Source: Hafnia paralvei ATCC 29927 (GTDB lineage: Bacteria; Pseudomonadota; Gammaproteobacteria; Enterobacterales; Enterobacteriaceae). From it: a stretch of 31,025 nt of DNA. The stretch is taken from NCBI RefSeq assembly GCF_001655005.1, contig NZ_LXET01000003.1, positions 1 through 31,025 of the forward strand, read 5' to 3'. A program made the translations under genes and the position numbers. Positions 16,219-23,723 of the stretch are shown in pieces. The notes beneath the pieces were generated by a model. The model saw only the letters and a list, made by a program, of their open reading frames with translations. It ran no database searches and was not told the origin of the DNA. Each line of letters opens with the position of its first letter. Position 1 is the stretch's first letter.

Positions 16219-17115
16219 CTATTCCTTATCGTTTTCTGGCGATGTTAGTTGAATTTGCTTACTTTCTTCTCGCCTTTCTCGCTGGTGCATCGCGCGGTAT
16301 TCGCTCAATGAAACGGTGATCTCCGCTCCGAGCAGGACAATGCACCAGCTCCAATAGACCCACACAAACAGTATCGGGATCACGGCCAACACGCCATAAA
16401 TCAATTGATACGACGGAAACATTGTTACGTATAAGCCAAAGGCTTTTTTACCGAGTTCAAACAGCAATCCCGCTACTATCGCGCCACATAGAGCATCACG
16501 GGCAGGGACTCTTTGAGTCGGCACCACGCAATAAATTAACCAGAAGCTGGCGCATGACAATAGTAACGGGAAGATACGTAGTACCTGATCGACCAGTGAA
16601 TACACGCCAGCCATGGCTAGCCAGCGGATCGATAATAAGTAGGTGCTGATTGCCATACTGGCACCGACGAGAATAGGCCCAAGCGTAAGTACCATCCAAT
16701 AGATGGCAAATGAATAGACAATAGGGCGCTGGGTTCTACTGCGCCAAATGTGATTGAGTGCGCCATCGACGGAAGAAATCACCAGCAATGCGGTCACAAT
16801 CAGCCCAACGGCACCCACGGCGGTCATTTTGCTGGAGTTTGCAACGAACTGTTCGAGATAGGACTGCACCACATCACCGGCTGCAGGGACAAAATTGGTG
16901 AAGATAAAGTGCTTTAGCTGCTCGGAAACTTCGCCAAACATCGGAAACGCCGCGAACAGGGAGAAAATAACCGTGACGAGTGGAACCAACGAAAGCAGAG
17001 AGATATAGGCCAGACTGCCCGCCATCATACTCACCCGATCGTGATTCACTCTGGCCCATAGCAAACGCCCAAAGGAGACGCAGGATTTAGCAGACTGTCG
17101 AGAAAACAGGGACAT
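16219..17115 (-). CDS. yihY: YihY/BrkB family inner-membrane protein
   Basis: Integral membrane protein with six or so helices in the YihY/BrkB (formerly mislabelled RNase BN) family; its function is unknown. The product is 298 residues from the ATG at 17113-17115, with a strong AGGAGG just upstream; E. coli YihY has 290. The frame is open 19 codons further, but that extension (beginning MFNRSGSNF) lacks family support. Conserved stretches are MMAGSLAYISLLSLVPLVTVIFSLFAAFPMF, NFVPAAGDVVQSYLEQFVANS, FPSYQLIYGVLAVIPILFVWVYWSW and LLGAEITVSL. The C-terminal tail is charged. dtd follows after nine bases. Confidence 0.93.
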   Translation of the reverse strand: MSLFSRQSAKSCVSFGRLLWARVNHDRVSMMAGSLAYISLLSLVPLVTVIFSLFAAFPMFGEVSEQLKHFIFTNFVPAAGDVVQSYLEQFVANSSKMTAVGAVGLIVTALLVISSVDGALNHIWRSRTQRPIVYSFAIYWMVLTLGPILVGASMAISTYLLSIRWLAMAGVYSLVDQVLRIFPLLLSCASFWLIYCVVPTQRVPARDALCGAIVAGLLFELGKKAFGLYVTMFPSYQLIYGVLAVIPILFVWVYWSWCIVLLGAEITVSLSEYRAMHQRERREESKQIQLTSPENDKE

Positions 17116-17247
17116 AACCCCTCCTGAAAACAACGCCCAGACAACGAAATTGCTGCCTGAGCGATTAAACATCTTTTAATGTTAACGTTTTCTTAGGGTT
17201 GCGCAAAAAAATGTGACGGTATCGACAAAATAAATGTAGATATCGCG

Positions 17248-17835
17248 TTACGCAAAATACTCTGGCACCACTTTATTATCCGTCACCAGAATAGACTTAA
17301 TCCCCAATGCTCTCGCTGCTGTCACGTTTTCTTCATTGTCATCGAAGAATACGGCATCGCTTGCGGGGCAATGCTCCTGCTCCAGTACATACCGATAAAT
17401 TTCCGCCTCAGGTTTACGCATGCCGAGATCTTGAGAGAGATACATGTGATCGCTTGCAGCTTCAACTTCAGGATAGTGTTTCGGCCAATAGTTGCTATGC
17501 AGACGGTTGGTATTAGACAGCACGACAACGCGATTGCCGTAGCTACGCAACTTCTTCATTTGCTCAATGACTTCTGGACGCAGGCCAACAAATATCGATT
17601 GCCAGCCTAGCTCAAATTGTTCAAAGCTAAGTGCGATGCCCATTTCTGCACAGAGTTTTTCGGCAAACTCTTCGTCGGTAATGGTTCCACGTTCGTGCTG
17701 CTGAAAAACCTCTCCCATCTTGAAGCGTTCAGAGAGCGTCGCCAATGGTACGCCGCTATACTTGCTCCACACCCCAAGTACACGTTTGAAATCTATATCA
17801 ACAATCACATTCCCTAAATCAAAGATGTACAACAT
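17248..17835 (-). CDS. yihX: HAD-family alpha-D-glucose 1-phosphate phosphatase
   Basis: Cytosolic haloacid dehalogenase superfamily phosphatase; the E. coli homologue removes phosphate from alpha-D-glucose 1-phosphate. The product is 195 residues (E. coli has 199). Motif I is FDLGNVIVDID at residues 4-14 with the nucleophile Asp. Motif II is VVLSNTNRLH, motif III includes the lysine of GMRKPEAEIY, and motif IV is FFDDNEENV. AGGAG stands six bases before the ATG. It is first in the same-strand run yihX-yihY-dtd-fabY, separated from yihY by 132 bases, and is divergent from the chemoreceptor gene. Confidence 0.94.
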   Translation of the reverse strand: MLYIFDLGNVIVDIDFKRVLGVWSKYSGVPLATLSERFKMGEVFQQHERGTITDEEFAEKLCAEMGIALSFEQFELGWQSIFVGLRPEVIEQMKKLRSYGNRVVVLSNTNRLHSNYWPKHYPEVEAASDHMYLSQDLGMRKPEAEIYRYVLEQEHCPASDAVFFDDNEENVTAARALGIKSILVTDNKVVPEYFA

Positions 17836-18135
17836 GTGACGCTCCTGATTTTTTGTGAGTTTTTAACTTTAGCTTGAAACCGCAGGTGGGAATAGACACC
17901 AACTATAAACGCCTTAACCCAAACTCCCCTGTTATCTCCTTTTTCACAACACCTCTATAGCAAAACTGGGTCCCTAAACGCGTAAAAATTGGACATAGAT
18001 CACAATTGTTCGCTACCAAACCCGAATTCATTAGCAGCAAAACCTTTATTTTACTGTGGGTATAAGACTTTTCTAACTTACGCCGATAGCCAATCAGAGT
18101 GCATATTTTTTCCCCCAAGACAAGGCAAGGACACT
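17836..18135. other. Divergent spacer between yihX and the chemoreceptor gene
   Basis: A 300-base gap. It contains the sigma-28-like promoter for the chemoreceptor at 18063-18089 and must also hold the yihX promoter, which I cannot pin down. The frame of the chemoreceptor stays open back to 17989, but the extension contains the promoter and has no family match, so it is not coding in my view. Confidence 0.6.
18063..18089 (+). promoter_or_regulatory. Sigma-28 (FliA) type promoter
   Basis: TAAGACTT, an 11-base spacer and GCCGATAG match the flagellar sigma factor consensus TAAAGTTT-N11-GCCGATAA at five of eight and seven of eight positions, with the correct spacing. It lies 47 bases before the chemoreceptor ATG. 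Such promoters are usual for chemotaxis genes of enterobacteria, so this gene is probably a late flagellar-regulon member. Confidence 0.8.
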
Positions 18136-19767
18136 ATGTTTAAAAACTTAAAAATCAGAACAGGATTGTTACTGCTGCTAGCAGTATTTGCCATACTTCA
18201 ACTTGCCGCTAGCGGTATGGGAATATATTTTATTAATCAAAATGATAAGGACATTAATTTTCTTGAAACGACGGCCAATGAACAGAAGGTTTTATCCGAT
18301 TCTCGTGATGCCGTATTGCGTCTGCGATCAATTATCGATAGCACGTTTATTCAATTAACCAATCGCATGCCGGTTAATGTTCCTCAAGTGGTTAAGGCTT
18401 TGCGTCATGAATTGCAAACCTCGCAGCAGAACTTTGAACTGTTTATGAAAATTCCTGGGCTAACCATGGAACAGCCAGAGCTGGGTAAGATCATGAAAAA
18501 AGCTCAGGAGGATCAGGTGGCGAGCGCATTAACCAATATTGGTATCTTCGAGAATTTCACTACCCCAGAGCAGCTGCAAAAGAGCATGACGGACTATCAG
18601 GATGCTCGTCAGAAGGCTCGTAGCGGTTACGATGAAAAATACAAAAATTATGAACAACTGCGGCAGGAGAATCTGGTCAAGATCAGCGAAATCAGTAAGG
18701 CTTCATATCGAATCTCTATTTTGGTGATGTGTGCGATTTTGGTGGTGGTCGCTCTACTATTCTTGGCAGCCTATTTCTGGCTAGATCGTATTTTAGTGAA
18801 ACCCTTAAGCAAGGTTTCTGGCTATTTTGAGCAAATTGGTAAAGGCGATCTTCGCCATACGATTGAAGTCGAAAACAATAATGAAATTGGTCGGTTGTGT
18901 GCCTCGTTGCAAGAAATGCAGTATGAATTGATCGAGACGGTGAAATCCATCCGCGACGGCGTGGAGTCTATCAACATTGGCACTCAAGAAATCTCTGCGG
19001 GTAATACCGATCTGTCTAGCCGAACCGAGGAGCAAGCCTCTGCTCTAGCGCAGACTGCTGCGAGCATGGAGCAGATTTCATCTACCGTTAAGCTTAACGC
19101 CGATAACGCCGTGCAGGCTTCATCAATGATCCAAGCTTCTGCCACCATCGCCAATGAAGGTGAGCAGCAGATGAAAGAGATGAATAGCAAAATGCACGTG
19201 ATTAGAACCAATGCGCAGAAGATGGGGGACATTATTAGCGTCATAGACAGTATTGCGTTCCAAACCAATATTCTGGCGCTAAATGCGGCGGTGGAAGCCG
19301 CTCGGGCTGGAGAGGCTGGTCGTGGATTTGCCGTGGTCGCTAGCGAGGTTCGCAATCTTGCTCAACGGTCTGCGCAGTCCGCTAAGGAGATTAACAGCCT
19401 AATTTCTGAGTCTTCCCACCATATTCAGGAAGGTGCGGAGCTGGCAGACAAAACTGGGTTAACCATAGCGGAAATGACGGGTGCCATTACTAAGGCAAGC
19501 ACGATGATGGATAGCATTTCTTATGCGTCTGAAGAACAAAGCCGTGGAGTAGAACAGATCCGCGTGGCGATCACTCAGATGGATCAGGTGACGCAACAGA
19601 ACGCCGCATTAGTAGAACAGGTGGCAACGACGGCGACCAACGTGGAAGAGCTTTCTGGCTCATTAAGCAATGCAGTAGCGGTCTTTCAGATTAAAGGGAT
19701 GAATGACAAGCTTTCTGCCAAGCAAACGGCGGCTAAGGTGACAGATCTAGACGAAAACTGGATTTAA
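18136..19767 (+). CDS. Methyl-accepting chemotaxis protein
   Basis: Inner-membrane chemoreceptor that signals to CheA through CheW. The product is 543 residues. A transmembrane helix at about 9-31 is followed by a periplasmic four-helix-bundle-type sensor domain (about 32-190), a second transmembrane helix (about 192-216), a HAMP linker (about 217-268) and the signalling domain. The hairpin tip is fully conserved: SIAFQTNILALNAAVEAARA through GFAVVASEVRNLAQRSA, about residues 373-413. Flanking methylation helices (EEQASALAQTAASMEQ and its partner) are present. The sensor is related in layout to Tar/Tsr, but I cannot infer the ligand. The C terminus is ENWI, a cut-short form of the NWETF-type tether for CheR and CheB. 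I start at ATG 18136 with AAGGA upstream. Confidence 0.95.
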   Translation: MFKNLKIRTGLLLLLAVFAILQLAASGMGIYFINQNDKDINFLETTANEQKVLSDSRDAVLRLRSIIDSTFIQLTNRMPVNVPQVVKALRHELQTSQQNFELFMKIPGLTMEQPELGKIMKKAQEDQVASALTNIGIFENFTTPEQLQKSMTDYQDARQKARSGYDEKYKNYEQLRQENLVKISEISKASYRISILVMCAILVVVALLFLAAYFWLDRILVKPLSKVSGYFEQIGKGDLRHTIEVENNNEIGRLCASLQEMQYELIETVKSIRDGVESINIGTQEISAGNTDLSSRTEEQASALAQTAASMEQISSTVKLNADNAVQASSMIQASATIANEGEQQMKEMNSKMHVIRTNAQKMGDIISVIDSIAFQTNILALNAAVEAARAGEAGRGFAVVASEVRNLAQRSAQSAKEINSLISESSHHIQEGAELADKTGLTIAEMTGAITKASTMMDSISYASEEQSRGVEQIRVAITQMDQVTQQNAALVEQVATTATNVEELSGSLSNAVAVFQIKGMNDKLSAKQTAAKVTDLDENWI

Positions 19768-19808
19768 GTGCCGCCTATTTTCCGTCAGGGGTTTTAAATT
19801 TTAAACGT

Positions 19809-19833
19809 AAAAAAGGGCACCTTAAGGTGCCCT
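19809..19833 (-). terminator. typA terminator
   Basis: The perfect palindrome GGGCACCTTAAGGTGCCC at 19815-19832 is followed on the minus strand by a run of six T (complement of 19809-19814). It lies 32 bases past the typA stop. On the plus strand there is no T run, so it should not strongly end chemoreceptor transcription from the left. Confidence 0.9.
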
Positions 19834-19864
19834 GATATCAGACGTTAACGATCGTTAAAGAAGA

Positions 19865-21688
19865 TTAGTCTTCTTTAGGGCCACGAGCTGCGCGGCGACG
19901 GTCGTTTTCTGTCAGGTGACGTTTACGAATACGTACTGATACTGGAGTTACTTCTACCAGTTCGTCGTCATCGATGAATTCCAGCGCTTGTTCCAGAGAC
20001 ATTTTGATCGCAGGAACCAGAGTGGTTGCTTCATCGGTACCGGAAGCACGCATGTTAGTCAGTTTCTTACCGGTCAGGCAGTTTACAGTCAGGTCGTTAG
20101 AACGAGTATGAATACCGATGATCTGGCCTTCATAAACTTCAGCACCGTGACCTAAGAACAGCTTACCGCGATCCTGCAGACCGAACAGAGCAAACGCAAC
20201 CGCTTTACCCTGACCGTTAGAGATCAGCACGCCGTTCTGACGTTGGCCGATATCGCCTGGACGTACATCGTCGTAATGGCTGAAAGTGGAGTACAGCAAG
20301 CCAGTACCAGAAGTCATAGTCATGAATTCAGTACGGAAGCCGATCAGGCCACGAGCAGGGATGATGTAATCCAAACGGATACGACCCTTGCCATCTGGAA
20401 CCATGTTTTTAACGTCGCCCTTACGTTCACCCATGGCTTGCATGACTGAACCCTGGTGCTGCTCTTCGATATCCAGAGTGACGTTTTCAAACGGTTCTTG
20501 CATACGGCCATCAATCTTACGGTTGATAACCTTAGGACGAGATACTGCCAGCTCGAAGCCTTCACGACGCATGTTTTCGATCAGAACCGACAGGTGAAGT
20601 TCACCACGGCCTGAAACGCGGAATGCGTCAGCATCTTCGGTTTCTTCAACGCGCAGAGCAACGTTGTGTACCAGTTCTTTCTGCAGACGCTCCAGAATCT
20701 GACGGGAGGTCACGTACTTACCTTCTTTACCGCAGAACGGAGAGGTGTTTACGCAGAAATACATGGTCACGGTTGGTTCATCAACGCTCAGCGCAGGCAG
20801 AGCTTCAACATTACCGACTTCACAGATGGTGTCAGAAATGTTCAGTTCACCCAGACCGGTGATTGCGATGATGTCGCCAGCTTCAGCAACGTCAGCTTCG
20901 ATACGCTCCAGACCCATATGGGTCAGAACTTTACCGACTTTACCGTTACGTGTTTTGCCTTCGCTATCGATCAAAGTCACCTGTTGGTTAGGTTTGATTT
21001 TACCGCGTTTGATGCGGCCGATACCGATTACGCCTACATAGTTGTTGTAGTCCAGCTGAGAGATTTGCATCTGGAAAGGTGCGTCAGCTTCAACTTGTGG
21101 CGGAGATACATGGTCAACAATCGCTTGATACAGCGGAGTCATGTCGTCGGCCATATCGTTATGGTCCAGACCCGCGATACCGTTTAACGCAGAAGCGTAA
21201 ACGATTGGGAAGTCCAGCTGCTCGTCGGTTGCATCCAAGTTTACGAACAGGTCGAATACCTGATCGACAACCCAGTCAGGACGCGCGCCAGGACGGTCAA
21301 CTTTGTTGATAACCACAATAGGTTTCAGACCATTAGCAAATGCTTTTTTGGTCACGAAACGGGTCTGCGGCATAGGGCCATCCATTGCGTCAACAACCAG
21401 CAGTACCGAGTCAACCATAGACATTACACGTTCAACTTCACCACCGAAGTCAGCATGCCCCGGGGTATCCACGATGTTGATACGGTAGTCTTTCCAATTA
21501 ATAGCGGTGTTTTTCGCGAGGATGGTAATCCCACGCTCTTTCTCCAAATCGTTGGAGTCCATTACGCGTTCAGTTGCTTCTTCACGTTCACCGAATGTAC
21601 CGGATTGTTGTAGCAACTTGTCAACCAGGGTAGTTTTCCCATGGTCAACGTGCGCAATAATGGCGATGTTACGCAGATTTTCGATCAC
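19865..21688 (-). CDS. typA: Ribosome-binding GTPase TypA/BipA, GTG start
   Basis: Translation-factor GTPase of the EF-G family that acts on 50S ribosome assembly and on growth at low temperature and under stress. The product is 607 residues, the E. coli length. GTPase motifs are AHVDHGKTT (G1, about 12-20), ERGIT, DTPGHADF, NKVDRPGA and SALNG. Domain II and III segments follow, then the BipA-specific C terminus ending RKRHLTENDRRRAARGPKED. The start codon is GTG (complement of 21686-21688) with GAGG upstream. It is divergent from glnA as in E. coli. A CRP-like site at 21795-21810 could also influence it. Confidence 0.97.
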   Translation of the reverse strand: MIENLRNIAIIAHVDHGKTTLVDKLLQQSGTFGEREEATERVMDSNDLEKERGITILAKNTAINWKDYRINIVDTPGHADFGGEVERVMSMVDSVLLVVDAMDGPMPQTRFVTKKAFANGLKPIVVINKVDRPGARPDWVVDQVFDLFVNLDATDEQLDFPIVYASALNGIAGLDHNDMADDMTPLYQAIVDHVSPPQVEADAPFQMQISQLDYNNYVGVIGIGRIKRGKIKPNQQVTLIDSEGKTRNGKVGKVLTHMGLERIEADVAEAGDIIAITGLGELNISDTICEVGNVEALPALSVDEPTVTMYFCVNTSPFCGKEGKYVTSRQILERLQKELVHNVALRVEETEDADAFRVSGRGELHLSVLIENMRREGFELAVSRPKVINRKIDGRMQEPFENVTLDIEEQHQGSVMQAMGERKGDVKNMVPDGKGRIRLDYIIPARGLIGFRTEFMTMTSGTGLLYSTFSHYDDVRPGDIGQRQNGVLISNGQGKAVAFALFGLQDRGKLFLGHGAEVYEGQIIGIHTRSNDLTVNCLTGKKLTNMRASGTDEATTLVPAIKMSLEQALEFIDDDELVEVTPVSVRIRKRHLTENDRRRAARGPKED

Positions 21689-21794
21689 AGCTTTGCCTCA
21701 GGCATTAGAAATAGCGCGCTATTGTACACGTAATAAGCGAGGGACTAAACAAGATCACAAGCATCTCTTATAAACAACCGTAAAAAGGTGAGTT

Positions 21795-21810
21795 TGTGAT
21801 CCTATTCACG
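21795..21810. promoter_or_regulatory. CRP site for the upstream glnA promoter
   Basis: TGTGA-TCCTAT-TCACG matches the CRP core TGTGA-N6-TCACA at nine of ten positions. In E. coli CRP activates glnAp1 from just upstream of the NtrC boxes, and this site is in the same place. It is also about 110 bases upstream of the typA start. Confidence 0.75.
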
Positions 21811-21838
21811 ATGCCAAACGGCGCGGGAATGAACAATT

Positions 21839-21855
21839 TGCACTGGAATGGTGCA
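21839..21855. promoter_or_regulatory. NtrC enhancer box 1 of glnA
   Basis: TGCACTGGAATGGTGCA is an inverted repeat close to the NtrC consensus TGCACCA-N3-TGGTGCA. Its centre is about 140 bases upstream of the start expected from the sigma-54 promoter, matching the strong site at -140 in E. coli. Confidence 0.9.
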
Positions 21856-21870
21856 TATGAAATCTTACAT

Positions 21871-21887
21871 TGCACCATTCTGGTGCG
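21871..21887. promoter_or_regulatory. NtrC enhancer box 2 of glnA
   Basis: TGCACCATTCTGGTGCG matches the NtrC consensus at all but the final base. It is centred 32 bases (about three helical turns) from box 1 and about 108 bases upstream of the expected start, as in E. coli. Phosphorylated NtrC oligomerises on this pair to drive glnAp2. Confidence 0.93.
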
Positions 21888-21960
21888 GAATTCTATTCTA
21901 GTGCATAGTCTCCTACCACCAGATACGCCAATTATGCGCTTTCCGAGCGATTTGTAAAGT

Positions 21961-21976
21961 TGGCATGGTTTTAGCT
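21961..21976 (+). promoter_or_regulatory. Sigma-54 promoter glnAp2
   Basis: TGGCATGGTTTTAGCT carries the -24 GG and -12 GC pairs at the correct spacing for RpoN (consensus TGGCACG-N4-TTGCA). It lies about 80 bases before the glnA start, and the NtrC boxes lie upstream at the expected distances. Confidence 0.88.
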
Positions 21977-22054
21977 TGTATAAATTTATGGTGAATAAAC
22001 CATTTAAATATACAGATTCGTTCCACGACGACCTTAGGCAACCGGGAGTAGAGT

Positions 22055-23464
22055 ATGTCCGCTGAACACGTATTAACAATGCTGAATGAGCATGAAGTCA
22101 AATTCGTAGACCTGCGTTTTACTGATACTAAAGGTAAAGAACAGCACGTTACGATCCCTGCTCATCAAGTCAATGCTGACTTCTTTGAAGAAGGCAAAAT
22201 GTTTGACGGCTCCTCTATCGGTGGATGGAAAGGTATCAATGAATCCGACATGGTGCTGATGCCTGATGCAAGCACTGCGGTTCTGGATCCTTTCTTTGAA
22301 GAGCCAACTCTGATTATCCGTTGTGACATTCTTGAGCCAGGCACCATGCAGGGCTACGATCGTGATCCGCGTTCCATCTCTAAACGTGCAGAGGATTTCC
22401 TGCGTTCTTCTGGCATTGCGGACACCGTTCTGTTTGGGCCAGAGCCAGAATTCTTCTTGTTCGATGACATTCGCTTCGGTAGCAGTATCCGTGGTTCCCA
22501 CGTCGCTATCGACGATATCGAAGGCGCATGGAACTCCAGCACCAAGTACGAAGGCGGCAACAAAGGCCATCGTCCTGCGGTGAAAGGCGGTTATTTCCCA
22601 GTTCCTCCAGTCGATTCTTCGCAGGACATTCGTTCTACCATGTGTCTGACTATGGAAGATATGGGCTTGGTGGTTGAAGCGCATCACCACGAAGTAGCAA
22701 CCGCTGGTCAGAACGAAGTGGCAACCCGCTTCAATACTATGACCAAAAAAGCTGACGAAATTCAGATTTACAAATACGTGGTTCACAACGTGGCTCACGC
22801 GTTTGGCAAAACCGCCACCTTTATGCCTAAGCCAATGTTTGGTGATAACGGTTCTGGTATGCACTGCCATATGTCTCTCTCCAAGAACGGGACTAACCTG
22901 TTCGCAGGCGACAAATACGGCGGTCTGTCTGAAATGGCGCTGTACTACATCGGCGGCGTTATCAAACACGCGAAAGCAATTAACGCGCTGGCTAACCCAA
23001 CCACTAACTCATACAAGCGTTTGGTTCCAGGCTATGAAGCTCCAGTTATGCTGGCGTACTCAGCCCGTAACCGTTCTGCTTCTATCCGTATTCCAGTGGT
23101 TGCAAGCCCTAAAGCGCGTCGTATCGAAGTTCGTTTCCCAGACCCAGCGGCTAACCCATACCTGTGCTTCGCGGCACTGCTGATGGCTGGCTTGGACGGC
23201 ATTGCAAACAAAATCCATCCGGGCGATGCGATGGATAAAAACCTGTATGACCTGCCGCCAGAAGAAGCGAAAGAGATCCCAACCGTGGCGGGTTCTCTGG
23301 ACGAAGCGCTGGCCTGTCTGGATGCAGACCGCGAATTCTTGACCCGTGGTGGCGTGTTCACCGATGACGCGATTGATGCTTACATTGCACTGCGTCAGGA
23401 AGAGATGGAACGTGTACGCATGACTCCACATCCGGTTGAGTTCGAACTGTACTACAGCGTTTAA
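22055..23464 (+). CDS. glnA: Glutamine synthetase type I
   Basis: Dodecameric cytosolic enzyme that makes glutamine from glutamate, ammonia and ATP; the main route of ammonia assimilation under nitrogen limitation. The product is 469 residues, the E. coli length. The N-terminal beta-grasp part carries KFVDLRFTDTKGKEQHVTIP. Catalytic segments include FDGSSIGGWKGI, GPEPEFFLFDD, VEAHHHEVATAGQNEV, NGSGMHCHMSL, NPTTNSYKRLVPGYEAP and RIEVRFPDPAANPYL. Tyr398 (Tyr397 without Met) in KNLYDLPPEE is the adenylylation site. GGAG lies before the ATG. It is first in glnA-glnL-glnG, controlled by the sigma-54/NtrC promoter upstream and, after a terminator, partly uncoupled from glnLG. Confidence 0.98.
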   Translation: MSAEHVLTMLNEHEVKFVDLRFTDTKGKEQHVTIPAHQVNADFFEEGKMFDGSSIGGWKGINESDMVLMPDASTAVLDPFFEEPTLIIRCDILEPGTMQGYDRDPRSISKRAEDFLRSSGIADTVLFGPEPEFFLFDDIRFGSSIRGSHVAIDDIEGAWNSSTKYEGGNKGHRPAVKGGYFPVPPVDSSQDIRSTMCLTMEDMGLVVEAHHHEVATAGQNEVATRFNTMTKKADEIQIYKYVVHNVAHAFGKTATFMPKPMFGDNGSGMHCHMSLSKNGTNLFAGDKYGGLSEMALYYIGGVIKHAKAINALANPTTNSYKRLVPGYEAPVMLAYSARNRSASIRIPVVASPKARRIEVRFPDPAANPYLCFAALLMAGLDGIANKIHPGDAMDKNLYDLPPEEAKEIPTVAGSLDEALACLDADREFLTRGGVFTDDAIDAYIALRQEEMERVRMTPHPVEFELYYSV

Positions 23465-23569
23465 AACAGCGTCGAATGACACTCGTTTATACGATTGGCA
23501 TCTCTTGGTGAGGTGCCGTTAAAAGATTCAAATTGGTTCGTCGATTTTTTGTTGCCGTGGAAACTTTAT
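23465..23569 (+). other. glnA 3' untranslated region
   Basis: The 105 bases between the glnA stop and the terminator stem contain no supported gene. In E. coli and Salmonella the corresponding 3' part of glnA mRNA yields the regulatory RNA GlnZ. Position, strand, length and a following terminator with a long U tail fit such an RNA here, but I cannot show the conserved seed. Confidence 0.4.
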
Positions 23570-23593
23570 ACCCATCTTCGGATGGGTTTTTTT
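23570..23593 (+). terminator. glnA terminator
   Basis: ACCCATC (23570-23576) pairs with GATGGGT (23581-23587) around the very stable TTCG loop, followed by seven T. This is a classic rho-independent terminator. In the E. coli glnALG operon a similar terminator allows partial read-through into glnLG. Confidence 0.93.
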
Positions 23594-23694
23594 CTCCACT
23601 TTTCTGAGCAACTCAACTTCTGGGTGGCAGTAGCGAAATTTTACTCGCTAAATCCCAAGGTTTTGAAAGCATGCTAAAGTGCATTTATCTTATT

Positions 23695-23711
23695 TGCACC
23701 AAAACAGTGCA
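23695..23711. promoter_or_regulatory. NtrC box at the glnL promoter
   Basis: TGCACCAAAACAGTGCA is a good match to the NtrC consensus. It ends 12 bases before the glnL ATG and its last base begins the AGGAG ribosome site. In E. coli NtrC represses the glnL promoter from such a site, providing autoregulation of the NtrBC pair. Confidence 0.85.
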
Positions 23712-23723
23712 GGAGCTCGTAGT

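Larger units (their letters stand above)
21689..22054. promoter_or_regulatory. typA / glnA divergent control region
   Basis: A 366-base gap with no gene. It contains a CRP-like site, two strong NtrC boxes and a sigma-54 promoter, each listed separately. The order and distances closely reproduce the known glnAp1-glnAp2 region of E. coli. Weak NtrC sites between the strong boxes and the promoter are known in E. coli, but I could not place them here with confidence. Confidence 0.85.

Noticed and set aside
22073..22969. Long (298-codon) minus-strand open frame antisense to glnA
   Set aside because: It is a codon-bias shadow of the highly expressed glnA; its product has no recognisable family features.
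23495..23677. 60-codon frame between glnA and glnL
   Set aside because: It spans the glnA terminator and has no ribosome site or conserved content.
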